Below are positions 37,667 to 49,909 of a DNA stretch of 64,000 nt, piece by piece. Positions within the stretch are counted from its first letter, which is position 1, and every line of letters begins with the position of its first letter. Under the pieces are notes generated by a model. It ran no database searches, was not told where the DNA came from, and was given only the letters and a program-made list of their open reading frames with translations. Source of the DNA: Ophthalmolycus amberensis (taxonomy: Eukaryota > Chordata > Actinopteri > Perciformes > Zoarcidae); the NCBI GenBank assembly GCA_024529925.1, contig JAFEUB010000450.1, positions 1 to 64,000 of the forward strand. Direction: 5' to 3'. A program made the translations under genes and the position numbers.

Positions 37667-38191
37667 TTACAAGCCGACTAATGTAGCCAGGATGTCTTCG
37701 GACAAAGCATCGATGCGGCGCGACACAGTGTTGTTGGACACCGGGACCATATCCAACTTTTTTGCTTCTTTCTCCCCAATCATACATTCCACCATCTCTC
37801 TGGCAGCTGGCAAGCACACGTCTTCGGCGATTGTGTGCGGTAGCCCCTTTCTCGCTATTCTGTAACTGACCAGATATGAAGCCCGTAGTGCGTCATTTAT
37901 AGACCCAACACATGAATGAGACTGCAGTTGTTTTTGGCTGTTTTGTAACTCCTCCAATTTCGATTTAAAATATGTAAGGGGCTTTTGACTTGCACTGGCA
38001 TGCTTGGTGTTCAGGTGGCGACGTAAATAAGAGGGCTTCAGACTGTTAGCCAGAACCTCACTGCACACCACGCACTGTGGCTTTGGGGAATCTGCGTTGC
38101 CAATCCAAGTGAAGCCCAGACACAGATCATTTTCATCATATTTCCTCTTTTTTTTCCCAGTCTGATGCTCTCTCGTTTCCTCTTTTTTCAC
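37667..38191 (-). pseudogene. hAT transposase fragment (BED finger), unit 4
   Basis: Same 174-codon frame as unit 3 except at the very end, where the deletion junction replaces the last residue. It has no 4-base loss, like unit 3. Confidence 0.7.
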
Positions 38192-38339
38192 CTTGACTCG
38201 ATGGGCCGATGTGCTCCCGATTTGTCTGTGCTATCCCTTCCTCCTTTTCGGTCTCCTCCGTCTCATCTTCCTCTGACTCTGGCTCGATTTCTTCTCCCGG
38301 TCTCTCCCCAACGCACCTCTCCGTTCCCCTCGCCTCCGA

Positions 38340-38418
<79 letters not shown>

Positions 38419-38867
38419 CGCTCGCTCTCTCTCTCGCTCTCGCTCTCGCTCTGTCCCTCTCCTCTTTTACGACTGATAGCTTCAGATGTCCCACTTGACA
38501 GTTTCCCCGATTTCAGCCAGTTTAGCATATTTAAATTAATGTTGCTGAATGCATGAAGTTCGCTGTTAGCTGAGGTTAGCTGCACAAGCTAGGCTGGCTA
38601 GTGTGTACGACTGGCGGCAGGCGCAAGACTGCCGGAAGGAGCTCAAGTGCATTTATTAAATTGTACGTTTTTAATTTTAAATCTTACAAAGGGAATTTTT
38701 ATAATTCATGTGTTTATTTTGTGAAAAATCCCACTTTTTAAATTAAAATTACATTTTTTTTTAAATATTTAATATTATTACACCATCAGACCGCCAGTTA
38801 CACTTTTCCTCTCGCGCACCCCCTAGAGGCAGCTCGCGCACCCCCAGGATGGTTTTGAAAAGCTTGA
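37675..38867 (-). mobile_element. hAT element D, unit 4, left end deleted
   Basis: Only the right portion with the transposase start survives. The left terminus was removed by the deletion ending at about 37674. Confidence 0.65.
38341..38452. repeat. Expanded (CT)n microsatellite, unit 4
   Basis: Same expanded tract as unit 3, slightly shorter. Confidence 0.9.
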
Positions 38868-40227
38868 GTACAGACTGATATTGATTTTGCATTAAAACTA
38901 TGGAAATATTTGCCTGCTGTTGGTCAAAAGAAGTAGGAGTGATACCACACAGTTACACATTAACCATCAAGAGGCTCTCTTTGTTGGGGCCCCATTTTCT
39001 GGGGACAGCACGACCTTTTTGGAGCCAAAGAACTGCAAGTCACGAGGCACACGCCTGAAAGATTATTAGTTTAGTTTTTTCTGAATTTTACTAAACCATC
39101 TTTGAAGCGAAAAAAATGAACTGAGGTGAAGACACCCAAGAGGGACTCATTAATGACTCTCCTTTATCTAAACTAGAGATGCAACACACAGCCTCCTGCA
39201 CTCACACTCCCATGGCCCCACTTCTCACATGGTGCACAACACTAAATAGCATCCGTTATTGACAATGCATCATGGTTTTTTGGGGAGCATGCAAAGCAAC
39301 TGTGTCTATTATCAATGTCAATATGCAGCAGCGCGATTGGGACTCGACCAGCTCTGTTTTGTCATGATAGACGGCTTCTTTCTCCCGCTGCGCACAGAAA
39401 GGTAAATATGACTTGTGAAATTGTGACGGCGTTCAAAGCAGCACTAGCCATGCTGAGGCCTTTGTTCGGCGCCCCAGTAAATACAACCGGCGTCACTTTG
39501 GACGGCTGAAAGAAATCGGAATTCTCACAATAAGCCAATGGCATTGGGAGTGAGAAGATATGGGATTTTAAAATGAAGTGCACAAATCAGGATTTCTTTT
39601 TTTTATATATATATAAATAGTGGCATTTATTTATACGTAACACATTTTTTGTCAAGTCTATTCTGCAAGGTAACCAGTAACAATTCTCTGTCGGGGAAAT
39701 GTAGCACGACATTGTTTTCCTCTGAAGCAGAACACGGCATACAGTTGAGACGCATATTTTGTACGCACTTTAGGGGCCTTATATAAGTTATTTCGAGGTA
39801 CAATGAGTTAGAACAGTAACATAATTAAATATTTTTATCATAACAAATGGCGGTAAAGTCCTGAACCAGAGAGTATTTAACCGAACCCAAGGAGGCGCAG
39901 CATAGCGTGTGAAGATGTTTGTATAAGATTCTAGGTGCAGCTCCCTGATGAGTGATTGAGGGCACCTGGATGAAGATGTGGGTTACCTATATAAGGGCCT
40001 CCTTGCTCCGCCCTCGCTCTCTCTCTCATCAGGCTGACTAGATTCACGGGGCAATGAGTGCAGTGACTACCTTAGCTCTAAGTTGACCTTTCTTAAGGGA
40101 AGTTTGAGCAATTTCAAGATGGTACTGCTCTGCAATAGACAGAATGAATGAATGAATGAATGAAATTTATTTATATTGCGCTTTTCACAGACATAACATC
40201 ACAAAGTGCTTAACAGAGCAGACATTT

Positions 40228-40514
40228 AAAAGCATAAAAAACACAATTTGACCCTAGGGTCAATAAATTACATACACAGAGAAAAACAAGGGTGGTGTTC
40301 CATCTGACTTTGGCACCAACAAACCCAGAGAGCTCCAGGAGCTGGAATTGGGCACAGCAAAACCATGCTGTTGTAAGTATTGTACCTCCTGCTGCATTTG
40401 GGCTCTTCCTGTGGGGCCGACACGACAAGCACGCTGCTCAATCAACCGTACAATGTCATTATTGTGGGAACCAGAAACAAACAGTAGTACTCCGCTCACT
40501 GTCATCATCAACAG
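40228..40514 (-). pseudogene. Retrotransposon pol fragment, unit 4 only
   Basis: The minus-strand frame includes QEVQYLQQHGFAVPNSSSW followed by a LLVPKSDGT motif. This resembles the start of the reverse transcriptase region of Ty3/Gypsy-like retrotransposons (E-V-x-x-x-L-x-x-G-x-A-x-P-S-x-S-x-W then L-V-x-K-x-D-G). It is cut off on both sides. Units 2 and 3 have instead a short aacccagaaaccc duplication, so the piece was either gained here or lost there. Confidence 0.55.
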
Positions 40515-40587
40515 AAGAAACCCACTTACGCATGAGGATACCAACCTCCCAGTAAAAGTGGCATGAGTAGTACCACTCTCATCCTTA

Positions 40588-41532
40588 TGCTGCGTTCACA
40601 ACGGTCGCGTTGATTTTTTGACGCGCGTCGAGATTACATACAAAGTCTATGCACAGACGCGATGAGACTGGCGCGCTGCGATTTTGCGATGGCGCGTTGG
40701 ACGCGTTTTTGCGTTGGACGCCGCAAAATCGGCAACGCGTGAGTTGAAATTTTTCAACTTCTGCGAAATAATCGCTGTGACGCTGTGGTGCGATAGCCTA
40801 TCAGCGTTGAGTTGCTCCCCCTGTCATCACTGACTTCGTGCCGTTGTTGAATCAGGAAATAAATCCTGTAGCCGTCTGTGTTCACCCAGAGCTCTACGAT
40901 ACCTCATATCAATAGAGACCGGACCAAACTATGTGTACACATGTGTGTGTGTAAACCATACGGTACAAACAATGAATAGACGCTGCCGTATTTACGTCTA
41001 CATGACGTTATTGAGTGCTGGTGGAGCTGCTACGATGTTAGCATAGCCTAGCACCGATCCATCAGAGCTCCATTGAGAAGACAAGTAGCCTACAAATCTG
41101 TATCATTACGTAGTTATTTCGGAGTCCCTTTTTGTCGGTTTATTGTCCGTTGAATCACAGCCAAATCAGTTTATGTTGTGTTCCTACAGCTGTAGTAAAC
41201 AGCGACCGGTGGCTTGCTAGACACAGTGAATACAGCTCGATACAATCCACGGAGCTCCTCTGAACAATATTATGAACCAGACATGACAGCGTTTGGCATT
41301 CCGACGTTTGAGGGACTTCCACAACACGTACAAAGCAGCAATTGTCCTTATTCCTTTCACGGTTGATAGCGGAAAGAAATGACGGCCAGGTGAACGGCTT
41401 CCAGTCGATAAACCACGCCCCCTCTCCGGCGCTACGCGATTTTGCGGCGTTTGGTGTGAACACGACCGGCGGCGCGTTGGACGCGATTTTGCAGTGCGTC
41501 AAAAAATCAACGCGACCGGTGTGAACGCAGCA
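40588..41532. mobile_element. Complete Harbinger-like MITE closing the array
   Basis: Starts TGCTGCGTTCAC and ends GTGAACGCAGCA, flanked by the 3-bp duplication TTA (40585-40587, 41533-41535). It is 945 bp, non-coding, rich in ttggacgcg and gcaaaatcg motifs. The truncated copies at the unit junctions are the first 190 bp of this element, showing that the ancestral segment ended here. Confidence 0.85.
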
Positions 41533-41809
41533 TTAGGCAACACTGCTGCCATACACTTGGCCAAAGGAGAGGTCAGCCTTCTGGGCCAACCTTCAACTGT
41601 GTGTCAGGCCCAGCAGGCACAGCGACAGGACTGGTCAATTTATCTTCAGTAGACACTGTGGGACGAGCCCCGGACGAGCCCCCATTATGTTACGACCAAT
41701 TAATGAAGCGATTCCCTGAGAAAGTTGCGTGCAGGACATTTCACTAAATGTGATGGATTATCAAGATCCAAATAGATATTAGGCAACAGATATTAGATAT
41801 ACCATTATT

Positions 41810-41999
41810 GTCTTTGACATGGTACTGGAACCAGGCCAGCCTAGTCTTCCAAGGATTACGTGGTAGGGCAAACAAAACAAAAAAACTAATGTTTGGAGTT
41901 TGGGGAGGTGGATGAAGATTGTCAACATCCAAATTCAAAGTTGGACAACACAATTTGCATCCCGACATAGAGAAATAACTAATGTTGGCAGTTAATAAC
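41810..41999. repeat. Diverged direct repeat, copy 1
   Basis: Shares tctttgaca, ccaggccagcctag, cttccaaggatt, tttggagtttggggaggtgg, tgtcaacatccaaattcaaa and ttggcagttaataac with 42871-43043, in the same order. Family unknown. Confidence 0.75.
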
Positions 42000-42870
42000 G
42001 ATGGCTGTTTGTTTTTGTTAAACCTTACAGCTAATTGATGTTTGACCCTTTGAAGCAGTAAAACAGCTATTTTTTATATTTACACACACACTGAGCAGAC
42101 ACAGATTAACACTAGCGACCATTTAGTCTCTCTCTCTCTAAATTTAAAAAAAGAAAGAAATCACACCCCATGTTCCACCAGAGCTTAATTTAGCTGCTGG
42201 GATTTTTTTTTTCTTACACTGCACAGTAACTGTATTTTGTACCTGTTACTATCTTTTAACTAGTTTTTTTTTTTCCATTATCTTGTTTTTTAATGTCATT
42301 TTATAATGCGTTTCTTTTACACTTTATGTCTTGCCTTTCTACCTACTATGTTAGACATGTTTTGCAGTCAGATCAGGCAGCGATTCCGCTCAGGTTGACC
42401 ACGAAACCCCACCCGATGATTCACGCCTGAAACATTCTCGACATGTTGACACTGAACTGCTGCACTCCTGAACAAGCACCAGACTGTTCAACAAGCCCGA
42501 CTATACCATGGGACCCCCTAGTGGTTGCAGCATATAGATCCATGTTCTCTCTCTCCTCACAAAGGGGGATACAAGAGAAGAGCTTTCATGCACAACACAG
42601 CCGCCTATCAAGCACAAAGATCTCTCCAGCTAATTGGTATTACTGCAGATATCATTGCGGTATCACTTCTTCCATCTTCTTTTTCCTCAACCCTTTCAAT
42701 GTTATCCGACGTAACAGATGACATTGAGTATAATGAACTATCTCAGAGCATACTGGGAAAAGCCGTTTGATACAAGCCATGGGAAATTTCCATCATAAGA
42801 AAAATTACAAATATGCTACAAATGCAACAGATTCCTTGTTAATTGTACCTTTACTTTGACATAAAATTCG

Positions 42871-43043
42871 TCTTTGACAACTCAGGTATTGGACCCAGGC
42901 CAGCCTAGACTTCCAAGGATTGTGTGCCCTTTACGTGGTGAGGCAAAAAAAACAAAAAACTGTTTGGAGTTTGGGGAGGTGGACGGACATTGTCAACATC
43001 CAAATTCAAAGTTGGATAACAGCTAACGTTGGCAGTTAATAAC
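42871..43043. repeat. Diverged direct repeat, copy 2
   Basis: Second copy of the 41810 repeat, same orientation, about 1.06 kb away, with indels. Confidence 0.75.
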
Positions 43044-43049
43044 AGATTT

Positions 43050-46000
43050 TTTTTTTTAATGAAAACAGCTGCCTTGTGCTGCTGAAGAGGTTGATAAGTG
43101 ACCCAAAGCGATGAAGGCGGTGCTGTAAAACCAAAACAATGTTATGAAAGCAACTAAAACGCTCCATAACGGTGAGGGCAACCGCAGTCTTCAGTGCTAA
43201 TTCTTTGTTGGGTTGTCAACTCCACCACGAGTGTCATCTTTCACATTTCAAGTAGTAATGTGATCCATTGTGTGTATACAAATATTGCTTAGCGCAGCTT
43301 TACTCAACCTTTGGCTATATTTTGTTTGCCGTAACCTCTAGATTGCCCCAACCTTAACCAAATGTTAATACACTAGCCTTGCAGTCCAAGCATGCTATGG
43401 TTTCACAGAGGATGTATGGCCCTGAAGATTCACACCAAATCAGGCTTCAGTCCTCCCATTCTTTTTTTGTGGGTAGCGGGTTTAGGCGGCGGTGGTGGGG
43501 ACCACAGGGGATGACAAGTTGTAGAATCAAATTTTGGAGAAACTGCCAACCCAGCGTCACACTGCGGTGGCCAATCACATTAACAGAGATCCGACCAGCA
43601 GATGCCGACGGGAAGAGGAGCAGCATGAATGACCAAAACGCAGAGGAACTTTCCAGTCAGCAGCCCCTAAGCTTTGGAATAGTCTCCCAATAAGCTTGAG
43701 GTCTTTAGACTCTGATTTAAAATGCAGATAAAAACCCATCAGTTCAGACAGGCATTTAGGTAGCATTTGGCATAATATGTTTAAAATTGTGTCTTTGTCC
43801 CTTGTATTATTTTATCCGGTGTTTTTATCTCTCGTCCAGGTTTGTTATTGAAAGTAAATGTTCATCTGCCGATGTGGACCCATCATACTAGCGGCGTGGC
43901 GTCACATAAATGGGCCATTTAAGTGAAACCCCCAAACCGCCGTACAACCCCGAGCTAATCCCCGCAACACCGGATTTGGCGTGAATGCAGCCTGAGGGAG
44001 ACGATGCCGGTGCTGAGCTTCCAAGTTCTGAATCAGCTGACTCTATTGCTCAGACTCTCACTACTTTCAGTTTCAATCGGATGAGTGACTGGACGTGAGG
44101 CGTTTTACCACTTCACCAATGTTAAAGGTTCCCCCCCATACACATTCACTTCCCCTCAGCGGTCTTTGCAGAGGGCCTTCCTTATTGCCGATGACTCAGA
44201 TTCTGTGAGTAATAACCTCAGCCATAAAAAAATAACGGCCCATCATCACAGCCATAAACGCCGTAGATTCTTTGCCCTTTGTTTTCGTCAGATGGTACAA
44301 ATGTAGATGGTACTGTGCAATATGTTAAAGTAAGATATTTAATGAATTCATCGTCCAACAAGCCTACATACTAAATATGATAAAATATGAGGCCCAGTGT
44401 CCACTGTGAGCTCATGTGTTTTGACTTCATGGTTGACATTTACGAAACATCCCATGTGAATTGCAATGTGATGCGATTGAAGAATGATAGTCATTAAATT
44501 AGCTTATGCATTGTGTTTTGGTGACAATTTTTCTTTTTTATTGCAAAACCAAAAGTCAATACTCTGAACAGAAACAAACAAATTGGGTATGTATGCATGC
44601 ATACGGCCTGCCAAAGCTTCCCATTTAGCCATTAATGAATGCCTCAAATGTGTTCAGGCATTTTCTTTTCCTTTTATTCAAGCAGTATTCCATATTGAGA
44701 TGGAAATAATTTCATTAAGAATGATTATCCAACCCCAAATATGTGCGTTCTGTCCGTGGGTATTAGTCAGCAGGGTTGTAGCTTACTACACACATTCTGA
44801 TAAACAAAGCAACAGATTCCTTGTTAAGACGATTAATAGTGAAACAAATGCCGATCAATACTCCCCTTGTTTTGTCCGACCAACAGCCCATTGGTAATCG
44901 GAAATATTTTTTTATCTATCCCTATTAATGTTTTGTGTTATATTAAAGATAATAACATTGACCGATGTATCCGTTGTGGTAATTTATCAGTATGTTCTCT
45001 GAGATGTAACTTTGTATGCTTAACTCAGAATATTGTGTGCACGCAGACGTTGCAAAAGCAGAAAACAAAACAAAAGTAGCCTCTGTCCGACTTGCTGTTA
45101 TCTCAACGTGATGTTTGTGAGAGCTCGCCACTTACAACATCGTTGTAGCAAAAACAGAATCAGCAGCACCTGCCAAGGCCTCTACATCTTGGTGTAAGGG
45201 GAGAATGCTCACAGGGGAAGAGGGAGGGGGGGGGGGGACGAGATAGCATACAGCTGTAAGGGGCAGTTCAGCTTGTGAGAAGCAAACATACTCTGCAAAG
45301 ATCTTGACTGGTCGTCAGACCTCTGACCGTTCAGCTGAATTAAGTGTCTGTTTGATAAAAGACATTTGAGAGTTACTCATCGCGCTTATTTCTCACAGGG
45401 AATAATCATTTTTTATCAGATATTTTACATTTTCCACAATCAATTAATGATATAATAGTCCTCAAAAATATAATATAATTGTTGTTATTACTAAAATGAT
45501 TGTCACTACAACTGTGTAATTGATCCTATAATATTAGTGTGTATAATGAATGCCATGTGGGCTGGTCCCCCATAAGAACAGTATTTTAAGAATACTACAA
45601 AAGGAGGTTCAGTGGCGAATTGTCCTTCAGCTATAACTTTACTATTGATATAACCTGTGGAAATCAACGACACTAAGACAGGAAGTCTTTCAACGCGGAA
45701 ATTCCCCCCACCGCAAGCTTCCTCTCACTCTTTTTAGTGGAGTCACAACAAGGGGGAGGCCACCATCGGTGCCACGTGTTCCTCCCCGCTGCGATAAAGT
45801 AACGGCTTTACAGCAGACCGCACCCCCGTCACACATGTCCACTTCACGGACACGTGTTGAATGTTGGTGGTTTTTTCCCCCTTCTTCCTAACAGCTATAT
45901 GGTCACATCGGCCACAACGCACAGCCGTATACGTGTAGCATCACGTTGCACCTTTAGGGAGTGTATAATCACATTACGGTATATGCCATGGTCGAGTGAC

Positions 46001-48340
46001 TCCCCTCCTCCTCGTTTATTATTCACTTAGAACGCAGAACACGAGAGTTAAAACACACACAATATCTCTCTCTATTTTCTTGTTATGAGAAGGCGTCTTC
46101 TTACCGTGAAGGTGAGCTGGCGACAATCGCCTCGAGTGTGACGAGTTTTTTTAAATCCGCCAGTCACACTTTAATAGAAGTTGCATCACCTTGGTCTTCC
46201 GTCCCTCTCCGGTCACAGTCGGGCCAACAACTTCTCCTTAAGCCCCGCCTTTCTCCACTCCAAAACAGGCGGGGGTCCCTGTGTGAGCGACACACACACA
46301 CACACGCACACACAACCTGAGAGAGACACTCGGTGCTGACGGTTTGCCGGATCAGTTTGTCTCACAGCGCCATTAAGATGTGCCCAATTAATACATAATC
46401 ACGCCTACAAGCAATTGAGTTTCAATCCTGATAAATTATTTTAAAATAAAAAGCCTTAAAAGAGTGCCATAGACACAGTGACATTAATTAGGCTATATTA
46501 TTATAAATAATTCAATTGTAAAAATAAAATCTAAATGAGTCCCCTCCTCGGCAGAGAAATTAACGTGTTGCCGCTCATTCCTTTGTTGTCACGAGAGCAT
46601 GCCGCAACGCTTCCTCTCACACAGGGACCCGTGTGATTTTGGGGGCTTCGTGGCGCAGGTGTTTTGCATGCAGTTTTTGTAAGCAGCGCAATCAGAGGGG
46701 ATCGCATCCGAAATGTTCGTGCAGGTCGCTTTTTATATATATCTGTCAATGCGCATTCTCTTAATTAACAGCCCCGGTCAGAAGGCGGAGAGGTAGTGAG
46801 TCAGTACTGCGATGCTCCAGACAGGTGTGGTAGCCTCGGCCACGGTGTGTTGGCACTGGTGATGGATGGGAGGCTCCGGGCGTCCTCGTATGAGATAGTA
46901 GAGAATGTGCGACGGGATGAGGAATGGATGATGGCACTCCGGAGGTTTTTTTAGGCATGCAGATGCGGGCTTTTACCTTTGTTTTTGTTTTTTTTGGGGA
47001 GGGGTGGACCGATCAGGTTGTAGGGCTGGTGGGAGAAGGCGGAGGAGGAGGAGGAGGAGGAGGAGGAGGAGGAGACACGCATGCAGGCGCAGTGATGGTC
47101 AGAGGCATGGGGCGAGAGGAGGGAGGTGAGGGGTTTCAATAAGTATGGTGGCACAGCCCAACATTCTTTAGTCACTCACGAAATGAATGGTGCCTCAAGA
47201 AAACATATTTTTTAAATTTCCTTCAGATAAAAAAAAAAGTAATTTGAAGGATATGAAAGCACGCTATACCAATAAAGGGGCAACCAAATCAACATTATGG
47301 GAATATGGAAGATAAAAAATACCTATAAAGTTGGTGAAATAAGATTGGAAATGAATATGATACAAACACTGTTTGAGACGTTGACAGCCTCCAAACAAAC
47401 GTCATTGTCGCCTTACATTGGTGGAGGTAGTGATTTTTCTTTTGTGATTTGACATTAAACAACATATTATGTCTAGTTAGATCCCCTTGTCCCGTCTCAG
47501 ATTTGAAATTGTGACCGGCCGCAACAGTAAAATGCTGCTTACGAATGCATCAGTAAGAATAATCTAAAGGTGTCATATTTATAATAATAATACATCCGTC
47601 ACCAGAGCCATTTTGTCTGTGGAAAAAGTACTTTTACTTGGATTGTTTTTCATTTATCTAAATAATTATTTTTAACCTCTATAGCTGAAAAGAAAAATCA
47701 TGTTTCAAATGTATTTATCTAAGGGGATAATACGTGCTAGTAGTGCTACAAGTTCAGTTAAGAAATAAGAGAATAAAAACAAATACATAATCCAAATGCA
47801 AAATGAGTCATGGAAAGTTTGAAAGCGTATTATGAAATGCATAAAAAAGGCAAGAACACGTATAGATGCAAAAGCATGGGACATGTTTAGAAGTGCAGGC
47901 GGTAAGGACCGCAGTTTTGCACAACATTATTATTCATTTCCTGCAGAATGAGGTCAACTCATCACTTCCTTGAAACTTTGCAAGGTTTTAGAAGCCCAGG
48001 GCTTTTCACTCCATTTGCAATCAAGCGGGTCCCTCAGCCCTACCTGAGTTCCACTGTCATTTCATCTGTTTCATGTTTATCATCAGTCTGCAGCCATACT
48101 TAGATGGAGTTATTCCATAAAAAGATATACCAGGAGTTATAATTGAATGTCAGAAAACAGAGCAGGTGGTATTTTCACAGATAAGAAAGATAAGTGTTTG
48201 CAGGAGCACACGGTTCATCAAAGGTTACGTAAATCATCAAACGTGGCCTGAAATGTTGCTCAGGTCATTTATTGCTGCATATAACACTTTGTTGGGCTGT
48301 AAACCATGACTGCTGGAAGTCTTGGCGCAGGACGTCACCT
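43050..48340. other. Non-coding interval with repeats
   Basis: No supported gene. On the minus strand near 43575-43766 a short frame (GRLFQSLGAADWK) looks like a decayed repeat. There is a G run near 45225, a (CA)n tract near 46292, and (GGA)n at about 47038-47073. Confidence 0.4.
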
Positions 48341-48742
48341 CTTTACTCTCGCTCATTTTTCAAGGCCTGCAACTTCGGTTTGAGCTGCTTTCTTCCATCA
48401 TCTAGATTTAAGAGGACAACCTGGATGAACTCAAAGAAGCCACTCAGCTTTGCCGGATAGCTCATATTGACAGCATAGATCAAGCTAAACAACACCACCA
48501 GTGCATCAGTCCAAGATCTGAGAGTCATTACAACCTGATCCTCCAGGATGACCGAGACATGGAGAGGTTGAAAGGGAATTCCTGCAGTCGTGTCCTCTTC
48601 AGCCAACAGCGCCACTGCACCCTCCTGGAATGCTTCGAACTCCTCCTCCTGAAAGAGGGAGTACACATGAGGTCCAGAACATGCGTGTACCAAAGAAATA
48701 AAACTGCTTACTGTGGTATGGTAGAGGGAAGACACTTGATTG

Positions 48743-48995
48743 CAGAGGTGGGACAAAGTCATCAAGTCTAAGTATTCAAGTCCCAAGTCAAGACAGGCAG
48801 GACTCAAGTCAAGTCCAAATTCTAAACTCGAGTATCAAGTCCTTACAAGTCAAAAAACACTTCACCAAAATGTAATGTATTATTGGTTGTACACTTAAAA
48901 GAAAAATAAGATTCTTCCAACATTTTTGTTCATCTTTCGGTTTGGAAGAAGGTTGCAAGTCTTTCCTAATTTTGTCGAGTCTAAAGTCAAGTTTG
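48743..48995. repeat. AAGTC-rich interspersed repeat
   Basis: Begins cagaggtgggacaaagtc and continues with repeated caagtc/aagtc motifs, a pattern common to a teleost MITE. The far end and target duplication are not clear, so the right boundary is approximate. Confidence 0.5.
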
Positions 48996-49282
48996 TATAA
49001 ATCAGTGGCTCATCAGTGCAAACAAGAGATGATGAGCAATGACGGCTGAGTGAGAAGTTGTTACCTTGCAACTCTTGAAGATCACTGATGAGTCTTCTTG
49101 GTACAGTGGCAGCCCAGCTGTTCTAGTTGCACTGATGTCATTCTTGTCCTTTTACGCAGAGGTTTTTAACTGAAATATTGAATATATGATTTGACCATTT
49201 TATTTCATGCAACATTTAATTGTATTAAATTGACCATTTAATTTGATAGCTGTTTCATCAGTTCAGTCATTATTGTAGTTAC

Positions 49283-49778
49283 TGTCACGGGTCCAAACGC
49301 AAGACCACAGGAGACAGAGTCTGATGTAACAGATTTTATTTTGAAGGTGTGTGGAGCCTGTGGTCCGACACCGGAGGGCAGGCAGATTGACGGTGTGAGT
49401 CCTGTGGCTCGACACCGGAGAGTACGCAGATCGACCAGTACTCTCCACCCGTAGCAGAGAGGAGAGAGATTAGTTCGGGAAGATACCGCGGGGTTCAACT
49501 GACGGACCGGCGGCGGAGGCTACCGAGGCAGAAGACAATACGGACTGACAACACAGGCCTGCAAGACCAGGGTTGATATGCTGCCGGTTAACGAGCCAGA
49601 TTGTCCGCAGCTGTGCATCCATCAGGGCGCTGGCAATGGGAGGTGTCTGGAGGCAGGCCCGAGAAAACACCAAGCACATGGCATAACAAAACAAACAGGG
49701 GAATGACAGACACATGAGGAGAGGAGATTGGGGGGAAACAGAGGTTAACACACAATGGGTCAGACAGGGATCCTGACA
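49283..49778 (-). mobile_element. Solo LTR of a retrotransposon
   Basis: The 496-bp block starts TGTCACGGG and ends ATCCTGACA, so it has the TG...CA ends and short inverted termini of an LTR. It is flanked by the 5-bp duplication GTTAC (49278-49282, 49779-49783). Read on the minus strand it has AATAAAATCTG near its 3' end, as expected for an LTR polyadenylation signal. No internal retrotransposon sequence is attached. It sits in the intron of the gene fragment described above. Confidence 0.8.
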
Positions 49779-49909
49779 GTTACTTCCACACTTCAGTAAA
49801 CATATTAATAGCACCCTTACCTGCTGGTCATATGCCATCAGCAGATCTGCCATCTTTTCACCAAAAGCTCCAGCTCCAAACAGCATGTGTTCCATGGAGG
49901 GGTGGACTG

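Larger units (their letters stand above)
33872..40772. repeat. Tandem array unit 4 (internal deletion)
   Basis: Starts at the same fusion as unit 3 and follows it closely, but lacks about 1.5 kb: after ggaattacaag at about 37674 it jumps to ccgactaatgtagcc, removing MITE C and the left end of hAT D. It also has about 290 bp at 40228-40514 not present in units 2 and 3. The array ends inside the complete Harbinger-like element, equivalent to 40772. Confidence 0.85.
48343..49908 (-). pseudogene. Two 3' exons of a fish-specific gene or pseudogene
   Basis: Exon at about 49908-49821 reads ...MEHMLFGAGAFGEKMADLL and ends with MAYDQQ at a good donor (cagcag/gtaagg). The final exon at 48648-48343 follows a pyrimidine-rich acceptor (ctctttcag/gagg) in the same phase, and gives about 101 residues from EEEFEAFQEG to a stop. 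The C-terminal pattern (DALVVLFSLIYAVNMSYP ... FFEFIQVVLLNL ... LQALKN) resembles a multi-copy teleost family often labelled SAMD3-like, which I know only from its C terminus. Upstream exons could not be found before 51 kb, so the gene may be truncated. Its 1.17-kb intron holds an LTR and another repeat. Confidence 0.5.

Noticed and set aside
14931..40772. Satellite or centromeric array
   Set aside because: Only four units, each thousands of bases long and made of identifiable transposons with different deletions. This is a segmental duplication, not a satellite.
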